A DNA stretch of 13,515 nucleotides, from the NCBI GenBank assembly GCA_037968835.1, contig JBBKWG010000183.1, forward strand, positions 1 through 13,515, written 5' to 3'. A program made the position numbers and the translations under genes. The notes under the pieces were generated by a model, which saw nothing but the letters and a program-made list of their open reading frames with translations, was not told the origin of the DNA and made no database searches. This DNA is from JBBKWG01 sp037968835. Its GTDB lineage: Bacteria; Pseudomonadota; Alphaproteobacteria; Rhodobacterales; Rhodobacteraceae. Below, piece after piece: positions 6,492 to 13,515 of the stretch (position 1 is the first letter of the stretch; each line of letters begins with the position of its first letter).

Positions 6492-8285
6492 ATGGTCGAT
6501 ACTGGAATTGCTTCGAGCGAAGAGCGCGCAAAGTCGCGGAATGTGGCCGCACTCGGGGCACTTTGGCCTTATATTGCGCCTTATCGCACATTGATGCTTG
6601 CCGCGATTGTTGCATTGATCGCAACCGCTTCGATTTCGCTGATATTACCGATTGCTGTGCGCCGCGTCGTCGACGGTTTCGAGACCTCCGCGGTCGAGCT
6701 TCTGGACAGTTACTTCGCGGCCGCGCTTGCCATTGCGCTGCTTCTCGCCCTCGGAACTGGCCTGCGATACTATCTCGTCACCCGCCTTGGCGAACGCGTG
6801 GTCGCCGACATCAGGACATCGCTGTTTGACCGCATGATCGGAATGAGTCCGGCATTCTACGAAAAGATCATGACGGGCGAAGTGCTCAGCCGTATCACAA
6901 CCGACACCACGCTTATTCTCAGTGTCATCGGGTCGTCGGTGTCGATTGCACTGCGCAATGCCCTCATCCTTATCGGCGGGCTTGGCCTGCTGTTCTACAC
7001 GTCGCCGAAACTTGCTGGCCTGGTCCTTTTGATCGTCCCGGCAATCATCATTCCGATTGTTGTGCTCGGGCGACGACTGCGGGCGCTCAGTCGGGAAAAT
7101 CAGGACTGGATCGCGACGTCGTCGGGCAATGCCTCGGAAGCCTTGCTATCGGTTCAGACGTTGCAGGCGTTCACCCACGAAACGATCAGCCGAGACACAT
7201 TTGCGGACGTGACCGAAAAGTCCTTCGACGCCGCCAGAAAACGCATCGCAACTCGCGCAGTTATGACGGTCATCGTCATAAGCCTTGTGTTCGCGGGGAT
7301 CGTCGGTGTGCTCTGGATCGGCGCGCGCGATGTTAGGGCGGGGTCGATGAGCGTCGGCGGGCTAGTCCAATTCGTCATCTACGCGGTGTTGGTCGCAGGC
7401 GCGGTTGGCGCGTTGTCCGAAATCTGGGGTGAAATACAGCGCGCCGCTGGGGCCACGGAACGTCTGGTGGAATTGTTGACGGCGCGCGATACGGTATTGG
7501 ATGACGACGCGGCAATCCCGTTGCCCGAACGTCTGATCGGCGCTGTCAAACTCGAAGACGTCACGTTCCACTATCCCTCGCGACCGGGGCAGGCGGCTTT
7601 GAACGGCGTCACGCTTGATATCAAGCCAGGCGAGACGGTTGCGCTGGTCGGGCCTTCAGGCGCGGGTAAAACAACTGTCATTCAGTTACTTCTGCGCTTT
7701 TACGATCCCGTCGAGGGGCAGATCACCCTGGACGATCTCGATCTGCGCGACTTGAAGCGCGCCGACTTCCGCAGGAATATCGCGCTGGTTCCGCAGGATC
7801 CGGTGATTTTCGCAGCGACTGCACGCGAAAACATCCGGTTCGGTCGTCCCGACGCCACGGATGCCGAAGTCGAAGACGCCGCAAAAGCTGCAGCCGCCGA
7901 CGAGTTCCTTGCAAACCTGCCGGACGGATACGAAACCTACGTTGGCGAGCGTGGCGTGATGCTGTCGGGTGGCCAGAAGCAGCGCATTGCCATCGCCCGC
8001 GCCATCCTGCGCGACGCGCCGATCCTGCTCCTCGACGAAGCTACCAGCTCTCTTGACGCGGAAAGTGAACGGTTGGTTCAGGATGCTGTCGAAAGGTTGG
8101 CCGAAGGGCGCACGACAATCGTGGTCGCCCACCGTCTGGCCACAGTAAAGAAAGCGGACCGCATCGTGGTGTTCGAGGAGGGTCGAATCGTAGCCGAAGG
8201 CTCCCATGATGCGCTGGTCGCCGAAGGTGGGCTTTACGCCCGGCTCGCTCGCCTCCAGTTCACCGAGGGCCTCGCCGCCGAGTAA
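6492..8285 (+). CDS. ABCB-type ABC transporter half-molecule (permease fused to ATPase)
   Basis: This 597-residue exporter half-transporter should act as a homodimer in the inner membrane, using ATP to move a lipid or other hydrophobic compound outward (MsbA/LmrA-like architecture). The N-terminal part carries about six membrane segments, around residues 33-55, 73-94, a pair within 150-191, and a pair within 257-308. The ATPase part has Walker A GPSGAGKTT (387-395), signature LSGGQKQR (491-498), Walker B ILLLDE (511-516) followed by ATSSLD, and the H-loop His547. All key residues are present. ATG 6492 follows GGGAGG at 6482-6487; an upstream start at 6441 lacks such a site and would read through the spacer. 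The substrate cannot be told from sequence. The acyl-CoA synthetase follows 108 bases downstream on the same strand, perhaps co-transcribed. Confidence 0.93.
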   Translation: MVDTGIASSEERAKSRNVAALGALWPYIAPYRTLMLAAIVALIATASISLILPIAVRRVVDGFETSAVELLDSYFAAALAIALLLALGTGLRYYLVTRLGERVVADIRTSLFDRMIGMSPAFYEKIMTGEVLSRITTDTTLILSVIGSSVSIALRNALILIGGLGLLFYTSPKLAGLVLLIVPAIIIPIVVLGRRLRALSRENQDWIATSSGNASEALLSVQTLQAFTHETISRDTFADVTEKSFDAARKRIATRAVMTVIVISLVFAGIVGVLWIGARDVRAGSMSVGGLVQFVIYAVLVAGAVGALSEIWGEIQRAAGATERLVELLTARDTVLDDDAAIPLPERLIGAVKLEDVTFHYPSRPGQAALNGVTLDIKPGETVALVGPSGAGKTTVIQLLLRFYDPVEGQITLDDLDLRDLKRADFRRNIALVPQDPVIFAATARENIRFGRPDATDAEVEDAAKAAAADEFLANLPDGYETYVGERGVMLSGGQKQRIAIARAILRDAPILLLDEATSSLDAESERLVQDAVERLAEGRTTIVVAHRLATVKKADRIVVFEEGRIVAEGSHDALVAEGGLYARLARLQFTEGLAAE

Positions 8286-8393
8286 TTTTCTGACGTTACG
8301 TTGAAAAACCACACCGAGCTTGCGATTTGCACCGCTTTCGGGCGACAACTTCCGCAAGGGAAAACCCCGCAAAGGGGGCAGGGAGGAAATCGT

Positions 8394-10280
8394 ATGGGCA
8401 AGTTCTCATCACTGGCCGACCGCGATGCATTGGAAGCCGAAACACCGTGGAAAGATCGGCCGCTACCGAAAACCGTCTACGAGATGCTGACGCGCACCAA
8501 AAAGGCGCACGGTGCGCGAAACGCGATATCCTACCAGCTGCTTTCAGGTCCAAAGGACAAGGCCGAGACGCTCACATGGAACGAACTCCATGCCAAGGTG
8601 ACGCAGGCCGCCAATCTGTTTCGCAAGCTGGGCATCGGGGAAAAGGATGTTGTCGCCTACCTTCTGCCGAACGCCAACGAAACCGTAATCACTCTTTTGG
8701 GCGGTACAGTGGCGGGCATCGCCAACCCGATCAATCCTTTGCTCGACGCGGAACAGATCGCCGCGATCCTGCGCGAGACTGGTGCCAAGGTGCTGGTGAC
8801 CTTGAAGGCGTTCCCGAAGACCGACGTCGCCCAGAAAGCCGCAGAGGCGGTGAAGCTGGCACCGAAAATCGAGGCGGTTCTGGAGGTTGATCTCAATCGC
8901 TATCTGACACCACCAAAATCGTGGCTGGTGCCGCTGGTTCGCCCGAAGAACCCCGTCGCGCACAAGGCACGCATTCTCGATTTCAACGCTGAAGTCGCCA
9001 AGCAGAATACCACGCTCAATTTTGCCGATGCTACAGCGGACCGCGTTGCGGCTTATTTCCACACCGGCGGCACCACGGGAATGCCCAAAGTTGCCCAGCA
9101 CACATATGAAGGCATCGTTTACAACGGCTGGCTTGGTGCGACGATCCTGTTCACCGAAGAAGACAACGTGATCTGCCCGCTACCTTTGTTCCACGTCTTC
9201 GCGTGCCACGTTATCCTGATGGCCATGATTGCGTCGGGCGCGCACGTCATTTTCCCGACCCCCGCCGGTTATCGGGGCGATGGCGTTTTCGACAATTTCT
9301 GGAAACTCGTTGAACGCTGGAAGGTAACCTTCGTCATCACGGTTCCGACGGCAATCTCGGCACTCATGCAGCGGCCGGTCAATGCCGATGTCTCGACTAT
9401 CAAGACCGCGTTCTCCGGTTCATCGCCGCTGCCAGTCGAACTATTCAAACGATTCGAGAAAAGCACAGGGGTCGAAGTCATCGAGGGCTATGGCCTGACC
9501 GAAGCGACCTGCCTTGTCTCTTGCAACCCGATCAACGGTAAGAAGAAAATCGGCTCCGTCGGCATTCCGTTTCCTTATACGGACGTCAAGATCTACATGG
9601 CGACATCGGACGGCCTGCGCGAGTGCGACCCTGACGAAGTCGGCGAAATATGCGTTGGAAATCCCGGCGTCTATGTCGGCAAGACCTACACCGAGGCCGA
9701 TAAGAATCGCGAGTTGTTCTACAATGACAAGTACCTGCGAACCGGTGACCTTGGTCGCATTGACGCTGACGGCTATCTCTGGATAACGGGCCGCGCCAAG
9801 GACCTCATCATCCGCGGCGGCCACAATATCGACCCGGCGGAAATCGAAGAAGCACTGGCCGGCCACGAGGCCGTCGCAATGGTCGGTGCCATCGGTCAGC
9901 CCGATGCCCACGCCGGCGAACTCCCATGTGCCTACGTCGAGCTTGTCGCCGGCGCCTCGGTCACGACCGAAGAACTCATTCAGTTTGCCGGAACAAAGAT
10001 CGCCGAACGCGCCGCATTGCCGAAGTATCTCGAGATCCTCGATGAATTGCCCAAGACCGCCGTCGGCAAGGTGTTCAAACCGGATCTGCGTCGCCGCGCC
10101 ATCACCCGCGTCTATGACGCCGCCATGCAGGAAGCAGGTATTCCGGCGCATGTGGTCGAGGTTTTCGAGGACAAGAAACGCGGGCTGGTCGCGCGCATTG
10201 AACGCGATGGCAAGGTAGAGGATACGGTGGTCTCCGAGACGTTGGGCCAGTTCACGCGGCCTTGGGAATGGGCCAGTTGA
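8394..10280 (+). CDS. AMP-forming acyl-CoA synthetase
   Basis: This 628-residue cytoplasmic enzyme of the ANL superfamily activates a carboxylic acid with ATP to the acyl-AMP and then forms the CoA thioester. The motifs are intact: phosphate-binding loop YFHTGGTTGMPK (221-232), GYGLTE (365-370), YLRTGDLG (447-454, with Asp452 binding the ribose), hinge GRAKDLI (from 466), and catalytic Lys559 in TAVGKVFKP. The substrate is probably a medium or long fatty acid, but the acyl pocket cannot be read reliably. ATG 8394 is preferred over the longer frame from 8301 because GGGAGG lies at 8381-8386, immediately upstream. A small C4/G4 stem (8365-8368 with 8374-8377) abuts that ribosome binding site and might affect translation. 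Confidence 0.93.
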   Translation: MGKFSSLADRDALEAETPWKDRPLPKTVYEMLTRTKKAHGARNAISYQLLSGPKDKAETLTWNELHAKVTQAANLFRKLGIGEKDVVAYLLPNANETVITLLGGTVAGIANPINPLLDAEQIAAILRETGAKVLVTLKAFPKTDVAQKAAEAVKLAPKIEAVLEVDLNRYLTPPKSWLVPLVRPKNPVAHKARILDFNAEVAKQNTTLNFADATADRVAAYFHTGGTTGMPKVAQHTYEGIVYNGWLGATILFTEEDNVICPLPLFHVFACHVILMAMIASGAHVIFPTPAGYRGDGVFDNFWKLVERWKVTFVITVPTAISALMQRPVNADVSTIKTAFSGSSPLPVELFKRFEKSTGVEVIEGYGLTEATCLVSCNPINGKKKIGSVGIPFPYTDVKIYMATSDGLRECDPDEVGEICVGNPGVYVGKTYTEADKNRELFYNDKYLRTGDLGRIDADGYLWITGRAKDLIIRGGHNIDPAEIEEALAGHEAVAMVGAIGQPDAHAGELPCAYVELVAGASVTTEELIQFAGTKIAERAALPKYLEILDELPKTAVGKVFKPDLRRRAITRVYDAAMQEAGIPAHVVEVFEDKKRGLVARIERDGKVEDTVVSETLGQFTRPWEWAS

Positions 10281-10407
10281 ACTGCGGTTTGCGCGAATAA
10301 CCCTCTGAACCGACTGTTAACCAATCTTGGTAATGCCCTATTTCAAGTAATTATCGACACATTTGTGCCCCAAACAATTTGCAGAGTGTACCCATCAACT
10401 TTTGTTA

Positions 10408-10629
10408 ATGGTGACGCAAATGGTTATGGTTTATCTCGGAATTGGTATGATGGCTGGGTTCTTCTCGGGCTTCGCCGTTTATCTCGCCAGCAATTCGTTT
10501 CTGCTGTCGCTCGCCGCGTATTCTGGCGCGGGTTTCCTCGCTTTGACGTTGGCACTTACGGTTGCGCTAATCCGTGACGCATTACGTAACGCAAATCGCG
10601 GCGACATCTTTCTCTTCCCTGCCGAATAA
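10408..10629 (+). CDS. Small two-helix membrane protein, unknown function
   Basis: I do not recognise this 73-residue protein. It has two hydrophobic segments (about residues 7-27 and 33-56) and a short charged tail containing RDALRNANRG, which suggests a small inner-membrane protein. Codon use resembles the neighbours, which supports real coding. The start is uncertain: ATG at 10408, GTG at 10411, and ATGs at 10420 and 10426 are all in frame, and none has a strong ribosome binding site. The frame is open back to a TTG at 10363. It ends 3 bases from the stop codon of the converging propeller gene. An imperfect palindrome (10318-10333) lies upstream and could be a control site. Confidence 0.5.
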   Translation: MVTQMVMVYLGIGMMAGFFSGFAVYLASNSFLLSLAAYSGAGFLALTLALTVALIRDALRNANRGDIFLFPAE

Positions 10630-10632
10630 GAC

Positions 10633-11496
10633 CTAGTTCAACACGACGCTGTAGCGGACAATCCGGTTATTGTCGGAATCGCTGATGAAATAGCGGCTTC
10701 CGTCGACCGTAACGCCCTCGGGATCGTCGAACTTGTCCGGCCCCATCCCTGGCACACCGTCCCCCAACACCCCGATCAGCGTCCCGCCATCGGGGCCCTC
10801 GGGGTCGATCAGCAGGATGCGATGACCTTCCTGATCCGACACGACCAGATAGCCAAATTCGGTTACGTCCAGATAGCGCGGACCGACAAATCGAAACTTC
10901 GTATGATCAATCACCTGGAGTCGCTCGAGATCGGGTGAATAGCGCACCAGCCTGCGAAACCGGTTGTCCGCCACCCAAACCGACCCGTCGAGCCCTTCCT
11001 CTACATCATGCGCTCCAAGATGTCCCTCGGCACCTGCGATGAACTCCAACCCGTCGAACATCGCCAGGACACCTATTCCGCTCGCCATCGCATACAGCCG
11101 CCCGTTTGAATGCAACAGAGCACCCTCAGTCCCGGGTGCCTGAACTCCTATATCGGGAGGCGCATCCAGAACATCGAGGCTTTCGTAAAGCGCCACCGCA
11201 CTCGATCCCGTGACAGCAACTGCAATATCGCCGTTCGGTCCGAAAGAAATGTCGTGGACACCCGGCAAAAAGCCTTCGCCGAGCATCTCGATCAACTCCA
11301 GAGTATCAGGATCAAAGACCGCAATCCGCGCCCCGAACTTGTCCGCAACATAAAGCCGCCCGTCCGGCCCGATTGCCAGATCATGGGGATCGGCCAACAC
11401 AGGCTCGCTGGCCAGATCGAAGCTAGCAAACGGACCAGGCGCATCCTGCGCGGTGGCAGGAACCGCCAACAGAAGGGAAAGCACAACACCTCGCAT
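10633..11496 (-). CDS. Secreted NHL-repeat beta-propeller protein
   Basis: This 287-residue protein has a clear signal peptide (residues 1-16, ending PATA, cleavage before Gln17), so it should be periplasmic or secreted. The rest is built of NHL-type blades: PHDLAIGPDGRLYVADKFG, GVHDISFGPNGDIAV, GAHDVEEGLDGSVWVADN, YLDVTEFGYLVVSDQEGHRI and DPEGVTVDGSRYFISDSDNN. Such propellers bind ligands or proteins, or carry lactonase or lyase activity; no catalytic set can be identified here. ATG 11496 gives the signal peptide but lacks a good ribosome binding site, so translation may be weak or leaderless. The gene is divergent from the alpha-glucosidase, with 126 bases between them. It resembles the propeller at 5079-5945 in architecture only. 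Confidence 0.82.
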   Translation of the reverse strand: MRGVVLSLLLAVPATAQDAPGPFASFDLASEPVLADPHDLAIGPDGRLYVADKFGARIAVFDPDTLELIEMLGEGFLPGVHDISFGPNGDIAVAVTGSSAVALYESLDVLDAPPDIGVQAPGTEGALLHSNGRLYAMASGIGVLAMFDGLEFIAGAEGHLGAHDVEEGLDGSVWVADNRFRRLVRYSPDLERLQVIDHTKFRFVGPRYLDVTEFGYLVVSDQEGHRILLIDPEGPDGGTLIGVLGDGVPGMGPDKFDDPEGVTVDGSRYFISDSDNNRIVRYSVVLN

Positions 11497-11622
11497 GGTT
11501 CAGAAACTAGCACTGAATCCGGGCCAAGCTAAGGTAAAAAATTACAACATCGCCAAAATCAAAGCTGGCACTCGGACTGACCGTTAGCGATAACAGCGCG
11601 ACGTACGAACGCGGAGACTTAC

Positions 11623-13242
11623 ATGAACGACTGGTGGAAAAGCGCGGTAATCTATCAGATTTATCCGCGATCATTTCAGGACGACAACGGCGACGGAATC
11701 GGCGATCTCAAAGGCGTCACCCGGCGACTGGACCATGTTGCATCGCTTGGAGTCGACGTAATCTGGCTGTCGCCCTTCTTTACCTCGCCGATGGACGACA
11801 TGGGCTACGACATTTCGGACCTTTGCGGCGTCGATCCCTTGTTCGGCACACTGGAAGACTTTGATGAACTACTGGCGCGCACGCATGATCTCGGACTGAA
11901 ACTCATCATCGACCAGGTGCCAAGCCACACTTCGAACCAACACCTGTGGTTTCAGGAATCTCGCGTCTCGCGCGACAATTCAAAGGCCGATTGGTATGTC
12001 TGGGCCGAAGCCAAGCCGGACGGAACGCCGCCCAACAATTGGCTGAGCGTCTTCGGTGGCCCCGCGTGGACATGGGAGCCCCGCCGCCGTCAATATTACC
12101 TTCATTCATTCCTGATGTCGCAGCCGCAGATGAACTTCCACAACCGCGATGTGCAGAACGCAATTCTCGATGCCATGCGCTTCTGGCTCGATCGCGGCGT
12201 CGACGGTTTTCGTCTCGATAGCATCAACTATCCGTTCCACGACGCCGAACTCCGCGACAATCCACCTCTCGTGGATGCTTCCGATGGCGACTGGATCAAT
12301 CCCTACAATGTCCAGCACCACATCTACGACAAGACTCGTCCTGAAACTGTGGGATTCCTCAAGCGCGTGCGCCACCTGACTGATCAGTATTCCGACATCC
12401 TGACAGTTGGTGAAGTCGGTGAAGGGCGGGGTGCGGCCAAGATCATGGGCGAATACACCACCGGCCCGGATCGGTTGAACATGGCCTATTCCTTCGAAAT
12501 GCTGGGTCCTGAATTTAGCGCGGCGCATTTCCGCAAGTGCGTGGGTGGGTTCTTCGATGAAGCCTCTGGCGGCTGGCCGTGTTGGGCATTCTCGAACCAC
12601 GATGTGGTGCGCCATGTCTCGCGTTGGAGCGTCGATGTCAGCGAGCCGGATGCGCTGGCGCGCCTTGGAGTGGCACTTCTGCTGAGCTTCGAGGGTGCGA
12701 AGTGCCTCTATCAGGGCGAGGAACTCGGTCAACTTGAGACCGATCTCGCGTTCTCGGAAATCGTCGATCCGCCTGGCCTGAAATTCTGGCCCGAATACAA
12801 GGGTCGCGACGGCTGCCGCACGCCGATGGTCTGGGACGCTGACGCGCCTCACGCTGGCTTTACGATCGGAAAACCGTGGTTGCCTGTTAAGCCGCCGCAA
12901 GCCGCACGCGCCGTTGAGCTGCAGGAAGCCGACCCATCGTCGGTGCTTCACCATTATCGTAGCGTTCTCGCCTTCTATCGGAACGCGCCCGAGTTTCGCA
13001 CGTCCGGCACTGAGTATCTCGATCTGCCGGAGCCGGTTTTAGGATTTCGTCGCGGGGGTGAAGATGGTTTGACGGCCTTGTTTAACCTCTCGAATGGGCC
13101 CGTGCGACTGTGGTGCTCGGAGACCGCGCGTCTGGCCGGGCCGACATACGCGGAACTTGCCGACAATGTGCTTGAACTTCCCGAATACGGATATGCGTGG
13201 TTGCGTGGGAATGCTGATCGCGACGCGGCGATTCTGGGCTGA
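11623..13242 (+). CDS. GH13 alpha-glucosidase (oligo-1,6-/alpha-1,4-glucosidase type)
   Basis: This 539-residue cytoplasmic glycoside hydrolase releases glucose from alpha-linked di- and oligosaccharides. The N-terminus (WWKSAVIYQIYPRSF, then DDNGDGIGDLKG, including the Ca-site pattern) is typical of GH13 alpha-glucosidases. The catalytic residues are the nucleophile Asp199 in GFRLDS, the acid/base Glu264 in VGEVGE, and the transition-state stabiliser Asp327 in SNHD. The B domain (around residues 105-175) contains SHTSNQHLWF and DWYVWAEAKPDG, close to the AglA/Halomonas HaG group (GH13_23) as I recall it. The C-terminal beta domain follows from about residue 450. No signal peptide is present. 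GGAG six bases before ATG 11623 fixes the start. No sugar ABC transporter genes of the agl type are seen in the window. Confidence 0.93.
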   Translation: MNDWWKSAVIYQIYPRSFQDDNGDGIGDLKGVTRRLDHVASLGVDVIWLSPFFTSPMDDMGYDISDLCGVDPLFGTLEDFDELLARTHDLGLKLIIDQVPSHTSNQHLWFQESRVSRDNSKADWYVWAEAKPDGTPPNNWLSVFGGPAWTWEPRRRQYYLHSFLMSQPQMNFHNRDVQNAILDAMRFWLDRGVDGFRLDSINYPFHDAELRDNPPLVDASDGDWINPYNVQHHIYDKTRPETVGFLKRVRHLTDQYSDILTVGEVGEGRGAAKIMGEYTTGPDRLNMAYSFEMLGPEFSAAHFRKCVGGFFDEASGGWPCWAFSNHDVVRHVSRWSVDVSEPDALARLGVALLLSFEGAKCLYQGEELGQLETDLAFSEIVDPPGLKFWPEYKGRDGCRTPMVWDADAPHAGFTIGKPWLPVKPPQAARAVELQEADPSSVLHHYRSVLAFYRNAPEFRTSGTEYLDLPEPVLGFRRGGEDGLTALFNLSNGPVRLWCSETARLAGPTYAELADNVLELPEYGYAWLRGNADRDAAILG

Positions 13243-13387
13243 ATAGGATCAATATCTTGTAAGATAAGTTAAATTGGCGAAAAGCCGCCCACGCGTAATG
13301 CATTCTCTAGAGAGAAAAAAATTAATGGCTAAAGTGACCGTGACTGTATCTGCCGGCTATGCGGCGGGAAATTGGATTGGGTCAAAC

Positions 13388-13515
13388 ATGAAGAATATCA
13401 TTCTTGCAGCCACGCTTTTGCTGGCTCAGCCGCTTCACGCAGCGACTTCGGCGAATATTGATCTCGATTTGACGTTTGATCGCGAGTTCTTTCAAATGGT
13501 CTATGACGAGGAAGC
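13388..13515 (+). CDS. Start of a secreted protein, cut by the window end
   Basis: The first 42 codons are visible. Residues 1-18 (MKNIILAATLLLAQPLHA) form a good signal peptide, probably cleaved after the second Ala of the HAA stretch or nearby. The mature part begins NIDLDLTFDREFF. No family can be named from this much. An in-frame ATG at 13325 would add 21 residues, but it would place the signal peptide internally, so 13388 is preferred. Neither start has a strong ribosome binding site. The gene follows the alpha-glucosidase by 145 bases, which include two short palindromes (13253-13266 and 13304-13313), so it likely has its own promoter. Confidence 0.6.
   Translation, partial: MKNIILAATLLLAQPLHAATSANIDLDLTFDREFFQMVYDEE

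Noticed and set aside
6260..6493. Minus-strand frame containing RRESNPRHQLGRLRSYHYTTP across the tRNA
   Set aside because: It is the antisense of tRNA-Gly, and this peptide pattern is a well-known false protein produced opposite such tRNAs.
7686..8372. Minus-strand frame of 228 codons
   Set aside because: It is antisense to the ATPase domain of the ABC transporter; no ribosome binding site or family motif is seen.
9441..10151. Minus-strand frame of 236 codons
   Set aside because: It is the antisense shadow of the acyl-CoA synthetase, a common effect of GC-rich codon use.
12106..12954. Minus-strand frame of 282 codons
   Set aside because: It is antisense to the alpha-glucosidase catalytic domain, which has all active-site residues on the plus strand.
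1..13515. CRISPR array, toxin-antitoxin pair or defence island
   Set aside because: No regularly spaced direct repeats and no nuclease, methyltransferase or antitoxin-like genes were found on either strand.

Overview
The window looks like chromosomal DNA from an alphaproteobacterium, most likely Rhodobacterales (Roseobacter-like). The reasons are GC-rich codon choice in the intact genes, the character of the ABC half-transporter, the acyl-CoA synthetase, the ECF sigma factor with a Cys-containing tail, an IS110-type element, and a palindromic intergenic repeat of a kind I associate with this order. The taxonomic call is inference from remembered family resemblance, not from a search.

Left part, 1-2424: genomic wreckage. 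A repeat-bearing intergenic stretch (imperfect palindrome at 180-227) is followed by an ECF-type sigma factor gene with three inactivating lesions (one extra T and two nonsense codons). Next comes a minus-strand IS110-family transposase remnant with internal deletions, frameshifts and no C-terminal half. A further 430 bases hold no gene I can name.

Middle, 2425-6335: a small metabolic block. On the minus strand, an SDR dehydrogenase of the L-fucose dehydrogenase type (3192-3974) is followed 23 bases later by a divergent creatininase-family hydrolase (2425-3168), apparently one operon. A Zn-dependent nucleoside/guanine-type deaminase (4302-4772) is transcribed divergently from it. A secreted SMP-30-like beta-propeller (5079-5945) lies convergent to the deaminase. 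The intergenic spacers here are long (306-390 bases).

Right part, 6336-13515: dense, ordinary chromosomal genes. They are tRNA-Gly(UCC) with encoded CCA, an ABCB-type exporter half-transporter, an AMP-forming acyl-CoA synthetase, a small two-helix membrane protein, a secreted NHL-type beta-propeller (minus strand), a GH13 alpha-glucosidase divergent from it, and the start of a further secreted protein cut off by the window end.

No CRISPR array, phage module, toxin-antitoxin pair or defence system is visible. The best candidates for a second look are the SDR / variant creatininase / deaminase neighbourhood and the palindrome that encodes nearly the same peptide on both strands.
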